Part shown: positions 25,523-34,489 of the stretch, piece after piece | How positions within the stretch are numbered: position 1 is the stretch's first letter | Layout: each line of letters opens with the position of its first letter | NCBI RefSeq assembly: GCF_003123685.1 | Contig: NZ_QCYJ01000130.1 | Span: 62,001 to 126,000, forward strand | Length of the DNA: 64,000 nt | Reading direction: 5' to 3' | Source of the DNA: Nocardia aurea | GTDB lineage: Bacteria > Actinomycetota > Actinomycetes > Mycobacteriales > Mycobacteriaceae | Position numbers and translations under genes: made by a program | The notes under the pieces: model-generated | Seen by the model: only the letters and a program-made list of their open reading frames with translations | Told to the model about the DNA's origin: nothing | Database searches by the model: none

Positions 25523-26206
25523 CTAGATCGCGGCCGAACTCAGCGCGGCGCGCTCGAGTACCTCGGGGGGAACCTCCACGCCTACTTCCAGATCATCCGA
25601 GGAGATCGGCGCGTCCCATACCCGGCGGGTCGGGAGTACGCCCGCCCACACGCCACCGGCCACCACATCGGCCTCGTCGTCCTTGGGACCACCGGTGCGC
25701 ATCTTCACCGAGGCTTCGGTGAGGTCGAGGGCGAGGACCACGGTGGCGGCCAATTCCTTCTTGTTCGGCCATCGGACCCGGTCCCACGCACCGGGGGCGG
25801 AGTGTTCGACCATCACCTTCAGCGCGTACAGGCGCTGGTCGGGATCGGTGACCTCGGCGGCGCGACCGTGCATCACGGCCGAGCGGTAGTTCATCGAGAA
25901 GTGCATGGCGGAGCGGGCGTAGACGATGCCGTCGACCAGGGTGACCGCGACCGAGATATCGCCCGCGAGCGCGGCGCGCATATTGCCCGCGCCGGTGGAT
26001 CCGTGCAGGTAGAGCATGTCACCGTCACGACCGTAGGCGGTGGGGATGACCACCGGGGATCCGCCGAGCAGGACACCGAGGTGGCATACCAGTCCCGCGT
26101 CGAGGACGGCGTCCAGATCGGCCCGATCGGTGCGGACGCGTTCCTTCGCCCGTTTCGGCGTCGACCTCGGTGTGGGTGACAGGGGGATGCGGTTCGTCTC
26201 GCTCAT
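25523..26206 (-). CDS. Pyridoxamine 5'-phosphate oxidase family flavin-binding protein
   Basis: The 227-residue split-barrel protein has VCHLGVLLGGSPVVIPTAYGRDGDMLYLHGSTGAGNMRAAL, the FMN-binding pattern of the Pyridox_ox_2 group, followed by AMHFSMNYRSAVMHGRAAEV. These proteins bind FMN or F420 and mostly lack a proven substrate. It is divergent from a MocR-type regulator that needs PLP, which suggests a link to B6 or to an amine compound (inference). ATG 26206. Confidence 0.85.
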   Translation of the reverse strand: MSETNRIPLSPTPRSTPKRAKERVRTDRADLDAVLDAGLVCHLGVLLGGSPVVIPTAYGRDGDMLYLHGSTGAGNMRAALAGDISVAVTLVDGIVYARSAMHFSMNYRSAVMHGRAAEVTDPDQRLYALKVMVEHSAPGAWDRVRWPNKKELAATVVLALDLTEASVKMRTGGPKDDEADVVAGGVWAGVLPTRRVWDAPISSDDLEVGVEVPPEVLERAALSSAAI

Positions 26207-26285
26207 GATCCCAGCTTGCGGTGCCGAGTGGCATTATCGAATAGCCAATCCGAGTAAATCTCGACAGTCCAATTGCGGAGGCCCG

Positions 26286-27695
26286 ATGTTCGACGACCTA
26301 CCACTCACGGTCGATCGCACGGCGGACGAACCGCTGTCGGTGCAGGTGGCAGCTGGTTTGCGGAGCGCGGCGACCACGGGGGTGCTGCGCTCGCAGGACC
26401 GGTTGCCGTCCTCGCGGGCGCTGGCCCAGCGCCTCGGCGTCAGTCGCACGGTGATCGCCGCGGCCTACGACCAGTTGCACGCCGAGGGCTGGATCACGGG
26501 CAGGACGGGCTCGGGGACCTACCTGACGACAGCACCGGCGAAGGCACCGAACCGCGCGGTGTCGGTCGTCGCCACCGACCGGAATCCGGACCTGCTCGAC
26601 CTCTTCCCCGGCGCACCGTGTGTCGAAGCCATCGACCGGGCCGCGTGGCGGCGGGCATGGCGCACCGCGGCGGATGCCGACCCCGGCGTGCGCAAGGATC
26701 GCGCGGGCGAACCGGAGTTCCGCGCCGCGATCGCCGAACATCTCCTGCGCCACCGCGGACTCGGCGCTGCCAGCGATACCGATGTCATCGCCACCGCCGG
26801 AACCAGTTCCGCCGTGGGCGAACTCGCCGCCGCGTTGCTGCGTCCCGGCGATACGGTCGCGATCGAGAATCCGGGCTATCAGCGGGCCGTCGGCGCGTTC
26901 CGCGCGGCGGGCATTCGGGTGCTTCCGGTACCGGTCGACTCGGGCGGGCTTCGCGTCGATCTGCTGCCGCCGCACATCGCGGCGGTGTATTGCACACCGG
27001 CGCACCAGTTTCCGATCGGCGCGCGGATGCCCGCGGTGCGGCGCGTGCAACTCGTCGAATTCGCCAGGGCTGCCGGCATCTTCGTCATCGAGGACGACTA
27101 CGACGGCGAACTGCGTTACGACACGGCGCCGCTGCCGCTGCTGGCCTCCATGGCTCCCGATGTCGTGGTCCATCTGGGCACCACGAGCAAGATCCTGTCC
27201 CCCGCGCTCGGTGTCGGCTGGCTGGTCGCGGCACCGCGGATCACCGAAGCCGTTCTCGCGCATCGGTACCGAACCGGCACCGGCCCCAGCCCGGCGGGGC
27301 AGCGGGTACTCACCGAATTGGCCGGGCACGGTGATCTGGCCCGGCACCTGCGTCGCCTGCGCCGCCTGCTGCCCCCGCGCCGTGAACTGCTGGTGTCGGC
27401 GTTGCGCGGGCGCGGACTCGACGTGATCGGCGACGACGCGGGCTCGTACCTGGTGGTGCCACTGCCGTCGGCCGAGGCCGAGGCGCGCGCCGTCGCCGCG
27501 GGCCGCGCCGCCGGCCTCGATCTGGACGGATTGACTCGCCACCACCTGCGAGAGCCCACCGAACCCGCCACGGCGACGCCGACAGAACCGCACACCTTCG
27601 GGGTCGCGCTCGGCTATACCGCGTTGGACTGGTCGGACCTGGCCGTCGCGGCCCCGCGCGCCGCCGCGTGCCTGGCCGGACTCGATCTCCGATAG
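26286..27695 (+). CDS. MocR/PdxR-type regulator (GntR HTH plus aminotransferase domain)
   Basis: The 469-residue regulator has an N-terminal GntR winged helix (residues ~10-80: LPSSRALAQRLGVSRTVIAAAYDQL with EGWITGRTGSGTYL). A fold-type I aminotransferase domain follows, with VIATAGTSSAVGELAAALL, VYCTPAHQFPIGARM, VIEDDYDGELRYDTAPLP and the PLP lysine in GTTSKILSPALGVGWLV. MocR proteins bind PLP and control B6 or amino acid metabolism. ATG 26286 chosen because the HTH begins at once; the upstream frame is unrelated. It probably controls the divergent PNPOx-like gene across a 79-bp gap. Confidence 0.9.
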   Translation: MFDDLPLTVDRTADEPLSVQVAAGLRSAATTGVLRSQDRLPSSRALAQRLGVSRTVIAAAYDQLHAEGWITGRTGSGTYLTTAPAKAPNRAVSVVATDRNPDLLDLFPGAPCVEAIDRAAWRRAWRTAADADPGVRKDRAGEPEFRAAIAEHLLRHRGLGAASDTDVIATAGTSSAVGELAAALLRPGDTVAIENPGYQRAVGAFRAAGIRVLPVPVDSGGLRVDLLPPHIAAVYCTPAHQFPIGARMPAVRRVQLVEFARAAGIFVIEDDYDGELRYDTAPLPLLASMAPDVVVHLGTTSKILSPALGVGWLVAAPRITEAVLAHRYRTGTGPSPAGQRVLTELAGHGDLARHLRRLRRLLPPRRELLVSALRGRGLDVIGDDAGSYLVVPLPSAEAEARAVAAGRAAGLDLDGLTRHHLREPTEPATATPTEPHTFGVALGYTALDWSDLAVAAPRAAACLAGLDLR

Positions 27696-27759
27696 CCGAG
27701 CGAATCCGTGACTCGATCATCACCCGGCGAATCCGCGACACGGTCGTAGCATGGTCTGC

Positions 27760-28005
27760 ATGACCGAACAGGACATCCTGGCACGCATCAAGCAACTGGT
27801 CGACGACGAGCACAGCCTGCGGTCCAAGGCGACCTCGGGCGAGGTGGATCCGGTGACGGAACGGCAGCGGCTGGCCGAACTGGAGGTCATGCTGGATCAG
27901 TGCTGGGATCTGCTCCGGCAGCGGCGGGCGCGCATCGATTCGGGCACGTCCCCGGACGACGCGCAGGTCAATTCGCCCCGCCAGGTCGAGGGCTATCTGC
28001 AGTGA
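27760..28005 (+). CDS. DUF2630 family small protein
   Basis: The 81-residue charged helical protein has the pattern of DUF2630: MTEQDILARIKQLVDDEHSL, then a DPVTERQRL segment and LEVMLDQCWDLLRQRRARID, ending VEGYLQ. Function is unknown; the length is normal. ATG 27760 was preferred over ATG 27751. Its TGA overlaps the GTG of the flavin reductase as GTGA, so the two are translationally coupled. Confidence 0.88.
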   Translation: MTEQDILARIKQLVDDEHSLRSKATSGEVDPVTERQRLAELEVMLDQCWDLLRQRRARIDSGTSPDDAQVNSPRQVEGYLQ

Positions 28006-29444
28006 ACTCCCCGGTGCCGGCCGCCGAATACGACGTGATCGTCATCGGCGGCGGTCCCGCCGGTGAGAACGCGGCGGCCTACGCCATCGCGAACAGTGAC
28101 CGCACCGCGGCGATCGTCGAACGTGAACTCGTCGGCGGCGAATGTTCGTACTGGGCGTGCATCCCCAGCAAGGCCCTGCTTCGACCCGGTCATCTGCTGG
28201 CCGCCGCCCGGCACATGCCCGGCATCACCGCGGACGGTCTCGACGTCGAGGCGGTACTGCGTCGCCGCGACGAATTCGTACACGACCACGACGACAGCTC
28301 GCAGGTCGCCTGGGCGCGCGACAATCGCATCGATGTGGTTCGTGGTACCGGCCGTCTCGCGGGCGAACGCCTGGTCGAGGTGGACGGCCGCGTGCTGCGG
28401 GCCGGGCACGCGGTGGTGGTCGCTACCGGTACCGGGGCGAACATCCCCGACACCCCCGGTCTGCGCGACGCGCTGCCGTGGACCTCACGAGACGCCACCA
28501 ACCTGCACGAAGTGCCCGACCGGGTGCTGATCGTCGGTGGCGGCGTCGTCGCGAGCGAGGCCGCGACCTGGCTGGCCGCGCTCGGTGCCCGGGTGATCGT
28601 GTCGGTGCGCGGTGACGCGCTGCTCGGCGCGGTGGAGCCGTTCGCCCGCGAGCGGGTCGCCGAAGGGTTGACGGCGGCGGGTGTCGACGTGCGCTTCGGC
28701 GTGGCACCCGTGCGGGTCAGCCGCCCCGATGTCGCCGACACCGGCGAGGGACGTATCCACGGTGGACCCGTCACCGTCGAATTGCGCGACAAGACCGGCA
28801 CTTCCGTTGTCGTGGTCGACGAGATCGTGGTGGCGGCCGGACGCACACCCGCCACGGCGGACCTCGGACTCGCCGCCGTCGGCCTGCCGGACGGCTATAT
28901 CGAGGTCGACGACCGGCTCGGCGCGCGCGGGGTTCCCGGCGACTGGCTGTACGCGGTCGGCGACGTGAATCACCGGGTGGCGCTCACGCATATGGGCAAA
29001 TACCAGGGCAGGGTGTGCGGCGACGTGATCGCCGCGCGCGCCGAGGGACGGGCGATCGACGGCCCCCGATTCGCCGCGAGCGCCGACCACGCGCAGGTTC
29101 CGCAGGTGGTGTTCACCACGCCGGAGGTCGCCGCCGTCGGGCTCAGCGAGGAGGCCGCGCGGCGGGCCGGATACGCGATCGACACCGTCGAGCTGGATAT
29201 CGCCGTCGCCGGTTCGTCGCTGGCCCGTGACGACTACGCGGGTCACGCGAAACTCGTCATCGACACCGCCACCGACACGCTGCTCGGCGCGACGTTCGTC
29301 GGCCCCGAGGTGGGCGAGCAGCTACACGCGGCCACCATCGCGATCGTCGGCGCGGTACCCCTGGCAACGCTGTGGCACGCGGTGCCTGCCTTCCCCGCCG
29401 TCAGCGAGTTCTGGTTACGCCTTTTGGAGGCCCGGCGGGGCTGA
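28002..29444 (+). CDS. FAD-dependent pyridine nucleotide-disulfide oxidoreductase
   Basis: The 480-residue enzyme has the FAD motif DVIVIGGGPAGENAA, a redox disulfide motif GGECSYWACIPSKAL (two cysteines four residues apart), the NAD(P) motif VLIVGGGVVASEAATWLAALG, and a GDVNHRVALTHMGKYQG FAD segment. The C-terminal dimerization domain contains FTTPEVAAVGLSEEAARRAG and HAVPAFPAVSEFW. The latter still resembles the HxxHPxxSE active-site end of lipoamide dehydrogenases, but the spacing differs. Substrate is unknown; candidates are a quinone, mercury or a low-molecular-weight disulfide. It is coupled to DUF2630 through GTGA. Confidence 0.88.
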   Translation: MNSPVPAAEYDVIVIGGGPAGENAAAYAIANSDRTAAIVERELVGGECSYWACIPSKALLRPGHLLAAARHMPGITADGLDVEAVLRRRDEFVHDHDDSSQVAWARDNRIDVVRGTGRLAGERLVEVDGRVLRAGHAVVVATGTGANIPDTPGLRDALPWTSRDATNLHEVPDRVLIVGGGVVASEAATWLAALGARVIVSVRGDALLGAVEPFARERVAEGLTAAGVDVRFGVAPVRVSRPDVADTGEGRIHGGPVTVELRDKTGTSVVVVDEIVVAAGRTPATADLGLAAVGLPDGYIEVDDRLGARGVPGDWLYAVGDVNHRVALTHMGKYQGRVCGDVIAARAEGRAIDGPRFAASADHAQVPQVVFTTPEVAAVGLSEEAARRAGYAIDTVELDIAVAGSSLARDDYAGHAKLVIDTATDTLLGATFVGPEVGEQLHAATIAIVGAVPLATLWHAVPAFPAVSEFWLRLLEARRG

Positions 29445-29457
29445 GTACCATCGGTTG

Positions 29458-30981
29458 ATGGTGGCATCGACCGAGATCAGGACCGCCGACGGAGTTGTCC
29501 GCGGTCAACGGGGCCGCCGCGTTCTGCGCTGGCGATCCCTTCCCTACGCGGCACCGCCCGTGGGCGATATGCGTTTTCGAGCTCCGGGACCGGTGCGGCC
29601 GTGGCCCGGGGTCCGTGACGCCACCGCGTTCCGGTTCGCCTCGATGCAACATCGCGACGGCGCGCGCATCGGTCCGAGGCAGTTTCAGCCCACCAGCGAG
29701 GACTGCCTGACACTGAATGTCACCGCACCCGCGCAAGCCTCCTCGACACCGCGACCGGTGATGGTTTTCATTCACGGCGGCGGCTATCTCATGGGAACCT
29801 CGGCGCTGCGCCTGTACTCCGGTTCTCGGCTCGCGGTACGCGGTGACGTCGTCGTGGTGACGCTGAACTACCGGCTCGGCGCGTTCGGATATGTCGATTT
29901 CGGCGAATTCGCGACTCCCGACCGGCCCTTCGAATCCAATCTCGGCCTGCGCGACCAGGTCGCGGCGCTGCGGTGGGTGCGACGCAATATCGCGGCCTTC
30001 GGCGGCGACCCCGACAATGTCACCGTGTTCGGCGAATCGGCGGGCGCGCACGCGGTGCTGGCGCTGCTGGCGACGCCCGACGCGGCCGGTCTTTTCCACC
30101 GCGCGATCGCGCAGAGCCCGCCCGCGGACTGGACGCTGAGCACCCACGACGCACGCGCGTTCGCCCGACGCTGTCTCGACGCGCTCGGAGCCACCACCGC
30201 CGACGCCGCGCACGCGCTGTCCGACGCCTCGGCCAACGAGATCCGCAAAGCCGTCGAACGCACCATCGGCACCGTCATGCGTGAACAACCCGGCTCGTTT
30301 CCGGCCTGTCCCGTCATCGACGACGACTACCTGCCTCGGGATCCGCTCACCGCGCTCGCCGACGGGTCGGCACACCGGGTGCCGCTGATCATCGGCACCT
30401 GCCGCGACGAGGGCGCGCTGTTCGCGAGATTCGCCGACCGACTCCCCACCCGCCCCGACCGCCTGCGCGCGGCTCTGGCCGGATCCGACGAGGAGATCGT
30501 GTCGAGGATCTTCGACGCCTATCCCGGCTTCCCCGAGGCGAAGGCCGCGATCGGCGCGGGCGGCGACTACGTCTTCTGGCGTCCCACCCTCACCGCGATG
30601 GAGGGTCACAGCCGACACGCGCCGACCTACGCCTACCGCTACGATTTCGCCCCGCGCGCGCTGCACCTCGCCGGCGTGGGCGCCACCCACGCCACCGATC
30701 TGATTCCGGTGTTCGGGGCGGGCGAAACACCCTTCGGGCGGGCGATCACCGCGGCGGGCGGACGTCGCGGTCTCCAGGCCGTGACCCGCCAATTCCAGGA
30801 CAACTGGCTCGAATTCGCCCGCACCGGCACACCGTTGCCGTCCTGGCCCGTCTATACCGCGGCCAGGCGCACCACGCTGCTCATCGACCACCCCACCCGC
30901 CTGGAGAACGACCCCGATCGGGCCAAACGCCTGGCGTGGCGTGATCTCCACGTCGCGACACCGAGCCGACGCGCTATTTGA
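29458..30981 (+). CDS. Type B carboxylesterase
   Basis: The 507-residue alpha/beta hydrolase has EDCLTLNVTAP near residue 80, oxyanion HGGGYLMGT, the nucleophile elbow FGESAGAHAVLALLATPDAAG (Ser in GESAG), the acid residue near ICTCRDEGALF (here IIGTCRDEGALF) and histidine in GVGATHATDLIPVFG. It probably hydrolyses short-chain esters in the cytosol, as no signal peptide is evident. ATG 29458 lies 13 bp after the preceding stop. Its 3' end overlaps the convergent glycosylase gene by 8 bp. Confidence 0.92.
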   Translation: MVASTEIRTADGVVRGQRGRRVLRWRSLPYAAPPVGDMRFRAPGPVRPWPGVRDATAFRFASMQHRDGARIGPRQFQPTSEDCLTLNVTAPAQASSTPRPVMVFIHGGGYLMGTSALRLYSGSRLAVRGDVVVVTLNYRLGAFGYVDFGEFATPDRPFESNLGLRDQVAALRWVRRNIAAFGGDPDNVTVFGESAGAHAVLALLATPDAAGLFHRAIAQSPPADWTLSTHDARAFARRCLDALGATTADAAHALSDASANEIRKAVERTIGTVMREQPGSFPACPVIDDDYLPRDPLTALADGSAHRVPLIIGTCRDEGALFARFADRLPTRPDRLRAALAGSDEEIVSRIFDAYPGFPEAKAAIGAGGDYVFWRPTLTAMEGHSRHAPTYAYRYDFAPRALHLAGVGATHATDLIPVFGAGETPFGRAITAAGGRRGLQAVTRQFQDNWLEFARTGTPLPSWPVYTAARRTTLLIDHPTRLENDPDRAKRLAWRDLHVATPSRRAI

Positions 30982-31843
30982 GCAACCGCGACATCCGACG
31001 GTCGGCGAGAATCTTGCCGCCGGTCTGGCAGGTCGGGCAGTACTGGAAGGACCGCTCGACGTAGGAGACTTCGCGGACGGTGTCGCCGCAGACGGGACAG
31101 GGCAGGCCGGTGCGCGCGTGCACCCGCATCCCCGACCGCTTCTCCCCCTTGAGGCGGGCCGCGTCCTGGCCGACCGACCGCGCGACGGCGTCGGTGAGTA
31201 TCGCGCGCATGGCGTGATACAGCTCGGAGACCTTCTCGGCGGGCATGGTCGCGGTATTGGCGAAGGGCGAGATCTTCGCCGCGTGCAGGATCTCGTCGGA
31301 ATAGGCGTTGCCGATACCGGCGATCAACGTCTGCTCGACGATGGCCGTCTTGATCCGCTGCGAGGTGCCGCGCAGGATCTCGGTGAACTGCTCCTCGGTG
31401 AGTTCGAGCGCGTCCGGTCCGAGTCGCGCGATACCGGGGACGAGCGACGGATCGTCGACGATGTAGACCGCGAGACGTTTCTTGGTTCCGGCCTCGGTGA
31501 GGTCGAAGGCGGGCGTCGCCCCCTCGGGGGTGAAGAAATGCACCCGCAGCGCCAATGGGCTCTTACCGCCGGGTTTCGGCGGCGTCGGACTCGGTTCGTC
31601 GATCCAGCGCAGCCAGCCGCCCCGCGACAGATGCGTGATGAGCCAGAGCCCGCCGCATTCCATGCCGAGGAATTTCCCCCACCGGCCAGCCCCGGTGACG
31701 TCGCGGCCGGACAGGGCCGTCACCGGCGGATCGAAGGTCTTGACCGCGCTCAGCGCCGCCACGTCGACGCGACCCACCACGGCGCCGACCGCATGCTCCC
31801 GAAGGAACTGCGCCAACGCCTCCACTTCGGGTAGCTCGGGCAC
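30974..31843 (-). CDS. Formamidopyrimidine-DNA glycosylase / endonuclease VIII family protein
   Basis: Base-excision repair enzyme of 289 residues. GTG 31843 gives the invariant N-terminus (M)PELPEVEAL, with Pro2 as the catalytic nucleophile and Glu3. The helix-two-turn-helix reads IVEQTLIAGIGNAYSDEIL and a C-terminal zinc finger has CPVC and CPTC pairs. The Lys and Arg of the finger tip (GGKILADRRM) are present but degenerate against classical Fpg (QRAGRxT), so substrate preference may be Nei-like. It corresponds to Rv0944. It lies 10 bp downstream of cobF. Confidence 0.92.
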   Translation of the reverse strand: MPELPEVEALAQFLREHAVGAVVGRVDVAALSAVKTFDPPVTALSGRDVTGAGRWGKFLGMECGGLWLITHLSRGGWLRWIDEPSPTPPKPGGKSPLALRVHFFTPEGATPAFDLTEAGTKKRLAVYIVDDPSLVPGIARLGPDALELTEEQFTEILRGTSQRIKTAIVEQTLIAGIGNAYSDEILHAAKISPFANTATMPAEKVSELYHAMRAILTDAVARSVGQDAARLKGEKRSGMRVHARTGLPCPVCGDTVREVSYVERSFQYCPTCQTGGKILADRRMSRLLK

Positions 31844-31853
31844 GCCTGCCAGA

Positions 31854-32639
31854 TTACCGACCACCACCGACAGAAGCCGGGCGAACGGATCCGTTACCCG
31901 GTCGATCGCGCCGCAGCAGATAGATATCCATGATCCAGCCCTTCGCCGCGCGCAGACGCGCCCGCTCCTCGACGATCCGAGCCTCCACCGCGCGCAGCGG
32001 GCCTTCGATCAGCGTTTCGTCGGGCATGCCGAGGTAGGCGCCCCACCAGATGTGGACGTCGTCGCCGGGAACCTCGGTGAACGAGCATTCGCCGTCCAGC
32101 ATGACCAGCGCGGATTCCTCCAGCCCCGTCTCGCGCAAGCGCCTTCCGGTGGTGATGTGGACGGGCTCGCCGATGCGGTGCAACACCATCCGATGCCGGG
32201 CGGCGAGGGCCTGTGCGCTGGTGATCCCGGGAATCACCTCGTAATCGAATTTCTCGGCTCCGCGCTCCAGCACCCGTTCGATCATGCGCAGCGTGCTGTC
32301 GTAGAGCGACGGATCACCCCAGACCAGAATGCCACCGATCCCTTCCGCTTCCGCGAAGGCCGCTTCCAGCAGCGCCGAACGGCGATCGTGCCAATCCTCG
32401 ACGACACCCTGATAATCGGCGGGTGTGCGGTCGCGCGGCGGATCGGTGATCTCCACGACGCGGTAGGGCCGGTCCATGTGCTCGGTCAGCATCGCGGTGC
32501 GCACGTCGACGAGTTCGCTCTTGTCGTCGCCTTTCCCGATCACGAAGAACACCTCGACCTGCCGCATGGCCTTGACGGCCTGCATCGTCACCTGGTCGGG
32601 ATCACCGGCCCCGATGCCGATCACGTAGAGCTTGCGCAT
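31854..32639 (-). CDS. cobF: Precorrin-6A synthase (deacetylating) CobF
   Basis: The 261-residue tetrapyrrole methyltransferase of aerobic cobalamin synthesis methylates precorrin-5 at C1 with release of the acetyl fragment. It shows the methylase start MRKLYVIGIGAGDPDQVTMQAVKAM, the second loop GGILVWGDPSLYDST, and PGITSAQALAARHRMVLHRIG. The C-terminus contains WWGAYLGMPDETLIEGPL. ATG 32639 chosen over the upstream frame because the family starts there. It is divergent from thyA across 44 bp; no cobalamin riboswitch was seen. Confidence 0.92.
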   Translation of the reverse strand: MRKLYVIGIGAGDPDQVTMQAVKAMRQVEVFFVIGKGDDKSELVDVRTAMLTEHMDRPYRVVEITDPPRDRTPADYQGVVEDWHDRRSALLEAAFAEAEGIGGILVWGDPSLYDSTLRMIERVLERGAEKFDYEVIPGITSAQALAARHRMVLHRIGEPVHITTGRRLRETGLEESALVMLDGECSFTEVPGDDVHIWWGAYLGMPDETLIEGPLRAVEARIVEERARLRAAKGWIMDIYLLRRDRPGNGSVRPASVGGGR

Positions 32640-32683
32640 GGTCGAGAGCTTGCCAGGTGGGGCGATCAGTAAGCTCATCAGGC

Positions 32684-33487
32684 GTGACGACCACCGATAC
32701 GCAGTACGAGGACCTGCTCCGGCTGGTCATGGCGTCCGGCACCGCGAAAGCGGACCGTACCGGCACCGGCACCCGCAGCGTCTTCGGCCATCAGCTGCGC
32801 TACGACCTGTCGGAGACCTTCCCGCTGATCACCACCAAACGGGTGCATCTCAAATCGATCGTCTACGAGTTGCTGTGGTTCCTGCGCGGGGATTCCAATG
32901 TCGGCTGGTTGCGCGAGCACGGCGTCAGCATCTGGGACGAGTGGGCAGACGCGAACGGCGAACTCGGCCCGGTCTACGGCGTGCAGTGGCGTTCGTGGCC
33001 CACCCCCGACGGCACCCATATCGACCAGATCTCGCAGGTGCTGCACACCCTGCGCACCGACCCGGATTCGCGCCGCATCATGGTCTCGGCGTGGAATGTC
33101 GCCGACCTGGACAAGATGGCGCTCGCGCCGTGCCACGCGTTCTTCCAGTTCTACGTCGCCGACGGCAGACTCTCGTGCCAGCTGTATCAGCGCAGCGCCG
33201 ACCTGTTCCTCGGCGTGCCGTTCAATATCGCCAGCTACGCCCTGCTCACCAGGATGGTGGCCCAGCAGACCGAACTGGAACCGGGTGAGTTCATCTGGAC
33301 CGGCGGCGACTGCCATATCTACGACAATCACGTCGACCAGGTCACCGAACAACTGAGTCGCGAGGCCTACCCGTTCCCGACGCTGAATCTGCGACCGGCG
33401 CCCACTTTGTTCGATTACGCCTACGAGGACGTGGAAGTGGCGGGTTACCGGTACCACCCGGGCATCAAGGCGCCGGTGGCCGTGTGA
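32684..33487 (+). CDS. thyA: Thymidylate synthase ThyA
   Basis: Converts dUMP to dTMP with methylene-THF. The product from GTG 32684 is 267 residues, normal length. Signatures include RTGTGTRSVFGHQLRYDL, LWFLRGDSN, the nucleophilic cysteine in LAPCHAFFQF, QLYQRSADLFLGVPFNIASYALL and the C-terminus GYRYHPGIKAPVAV. It overlaps dfrA by 4 bp (GTGA), so folate recycling is coupled to dTMP synthesis. Confidence 0.97.
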   Translation: MTTTDTQYEDLLRLVMASGTAKADRTGTGTRSVFGHQLRYDLSETFPLITTKRVHLKSIVYELLWFLRGDSNVGWLREHGVSIWDEWADANGELGPVYGVQWRSWPTPDGTHIDQISQVLHTLRTDPDSRRIMVSAWNVADLDKMALAPCHAFFQFYVADGRLSCQLYQRSADLFLGVPFNIASYALLTRMVAQQTELEPGEFIWTGGDCHIYDNHVDQVTEQLSREAYPFPTLNLRPAPTLFDYAYEDVEVAGYRYHPGIKAPVAV

Positions 33488-33969
33488 AATCGGTCGGTCT
33501 GATCTGGGCGCAGTCCCCGACGGGGGTCATCGGGTATCGCAACACCATTCCGTGGCGGGTGCCCGAGGATATGGCCAATTTCAAATCGGTGACGATGGGT
33601 CATCCGGTCGTCATGGGCAGGCGGACGTGGGATTCGCTGCCGCCGCGATTTCGTCCGCTCGACGGGCGACGCAATATCGTGGTGTCCCGCGACGCCGAGT
33701 GGTCGGCCGATGGCGCCGAACGCGCCGCGTCGGTGCCCGAGGCGTTGGAACTGACCGGGCAGGATCGCGTCTGGATCGCCGGAGGTGGTGAGATATACCG
33801 TGCGGCAATGGATCTCGCGACCGAGCTCCTGGTGACCGAGGTCGATACCGACGTCGATGGCGACGCCTACGCCCCCGTCATCGGCCCCGAATGGCGGACC
33901 GAACAGGACGCGCCGTGGCACACTTCCCGCACCGGCACCCGCTTCCGCATCCGGCGCTACACTCGCTGA
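33484..33969 (+). CDS. dfrA: Dihydrofolate reductase
   Basis: Reduces dihydrofolate to tetrahydrofolate, restoring the cofactor used by ThyA. The 161-residue protein has the start VGLIWAQSPTGVIGYRNTIPWRVPEDM, with the acidic active-site residue followed by MANFKSVTMGHPVVMGRRTWDSLP, then RRNIVVSRD and VWIAGGGEIYRAAM. GTG 33484 overlaps the thyA stop. Confidence 0.96.
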   Translation: MKSVGLIWAQSPTGVIGYRNTIPWRVPEDMANFKSVTMGHPVVMGRRTWDSLPPRFRPLDGRRNIVVSRDAEWSADGAERAASVPEALELTGQDRVWIAGGGEIYRAAMDLATELLVTEVDTDVDGDAYAPVIGPEWRTEQDAPWHTSRTGTRFRIRRYTR

Positions 33970-34099
33970 TCCGCCGAACACGCCGTCGACGGGGCGAGGG
34001 CTCCAAACCCGTCGCACGGCAAACTCCGGTCGGGCATACTCCTGATTATCAGCCGGTCACACAGCCCTGCACCGGCCGATGCAACGCGAAAGGCGATCC

Positions 34100-34426
34100 A
34101 TGGACAAGAAATCGCTGACCGCGGTCGCTCGCCAACAATTGAAGTTGGCCGCGACCGCTACGAGCGGGCGCAGTTCGCAAACTCTCTACGGCGGCCACGC
34201 GCACAGCCTGCGCCAGACGGTCGTCGGCCTGTCCGCGGGCCAGAGTCTCGCCGAACACGACAATGCCGGTGACGCGACGCTGTTGGTGATCAGCGGCACG
34301 CTCACCCTGATCAGCGGCGCCAACGAGTGGAAGGGTTCCGCGGGCGATCTGCTCGTCGTCCCGAAGGCGCGCCACAGTGTCAAAGCCGTGGACGACGTGG
34401 CCTTTCTCCTGACGGTCGCCAAGTAG
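34100..34426 (+). CDS. Cupin domain protein
   Basis: The 108-residue small beta-barrel protein has cupin motifs: GQSLAEHDNAGDATLLVISGTLTLI (motif 1, His and Asp/Asn) and DLLVVPKARHSVKAVDDVAFLLTV (motif 2, His). Metal-binding residues are partly kept. The start ATG 34100 lies after AAAGGCG. Function is unknown; it is upstream of the DyP-encapsulin pair with a 63-bp gap, so cotranscription is possible. Confidence 0.8.
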   Translation: MDKKSLTAVARQQLKLAATATSGRSSQTLYGGHAHSLRQTVVGLSAGQSLAEHDNAGDATLLVISGTLTLISGANEWKGSAGDLLVVPKARHSVKAVDDVAFLLTVAK

Positions 34427-34489
34427 CCCGAACCCCGACACGCCCGTGCGCGTGCGGCGCGGCACAGCGCTACATCTAGGCTGTTGATC

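Noticed and set aside
32640..32683. Cobalamin riboswitch before cobF
   Set aside because: The 44-bp divergent gap with thyA is far too short.
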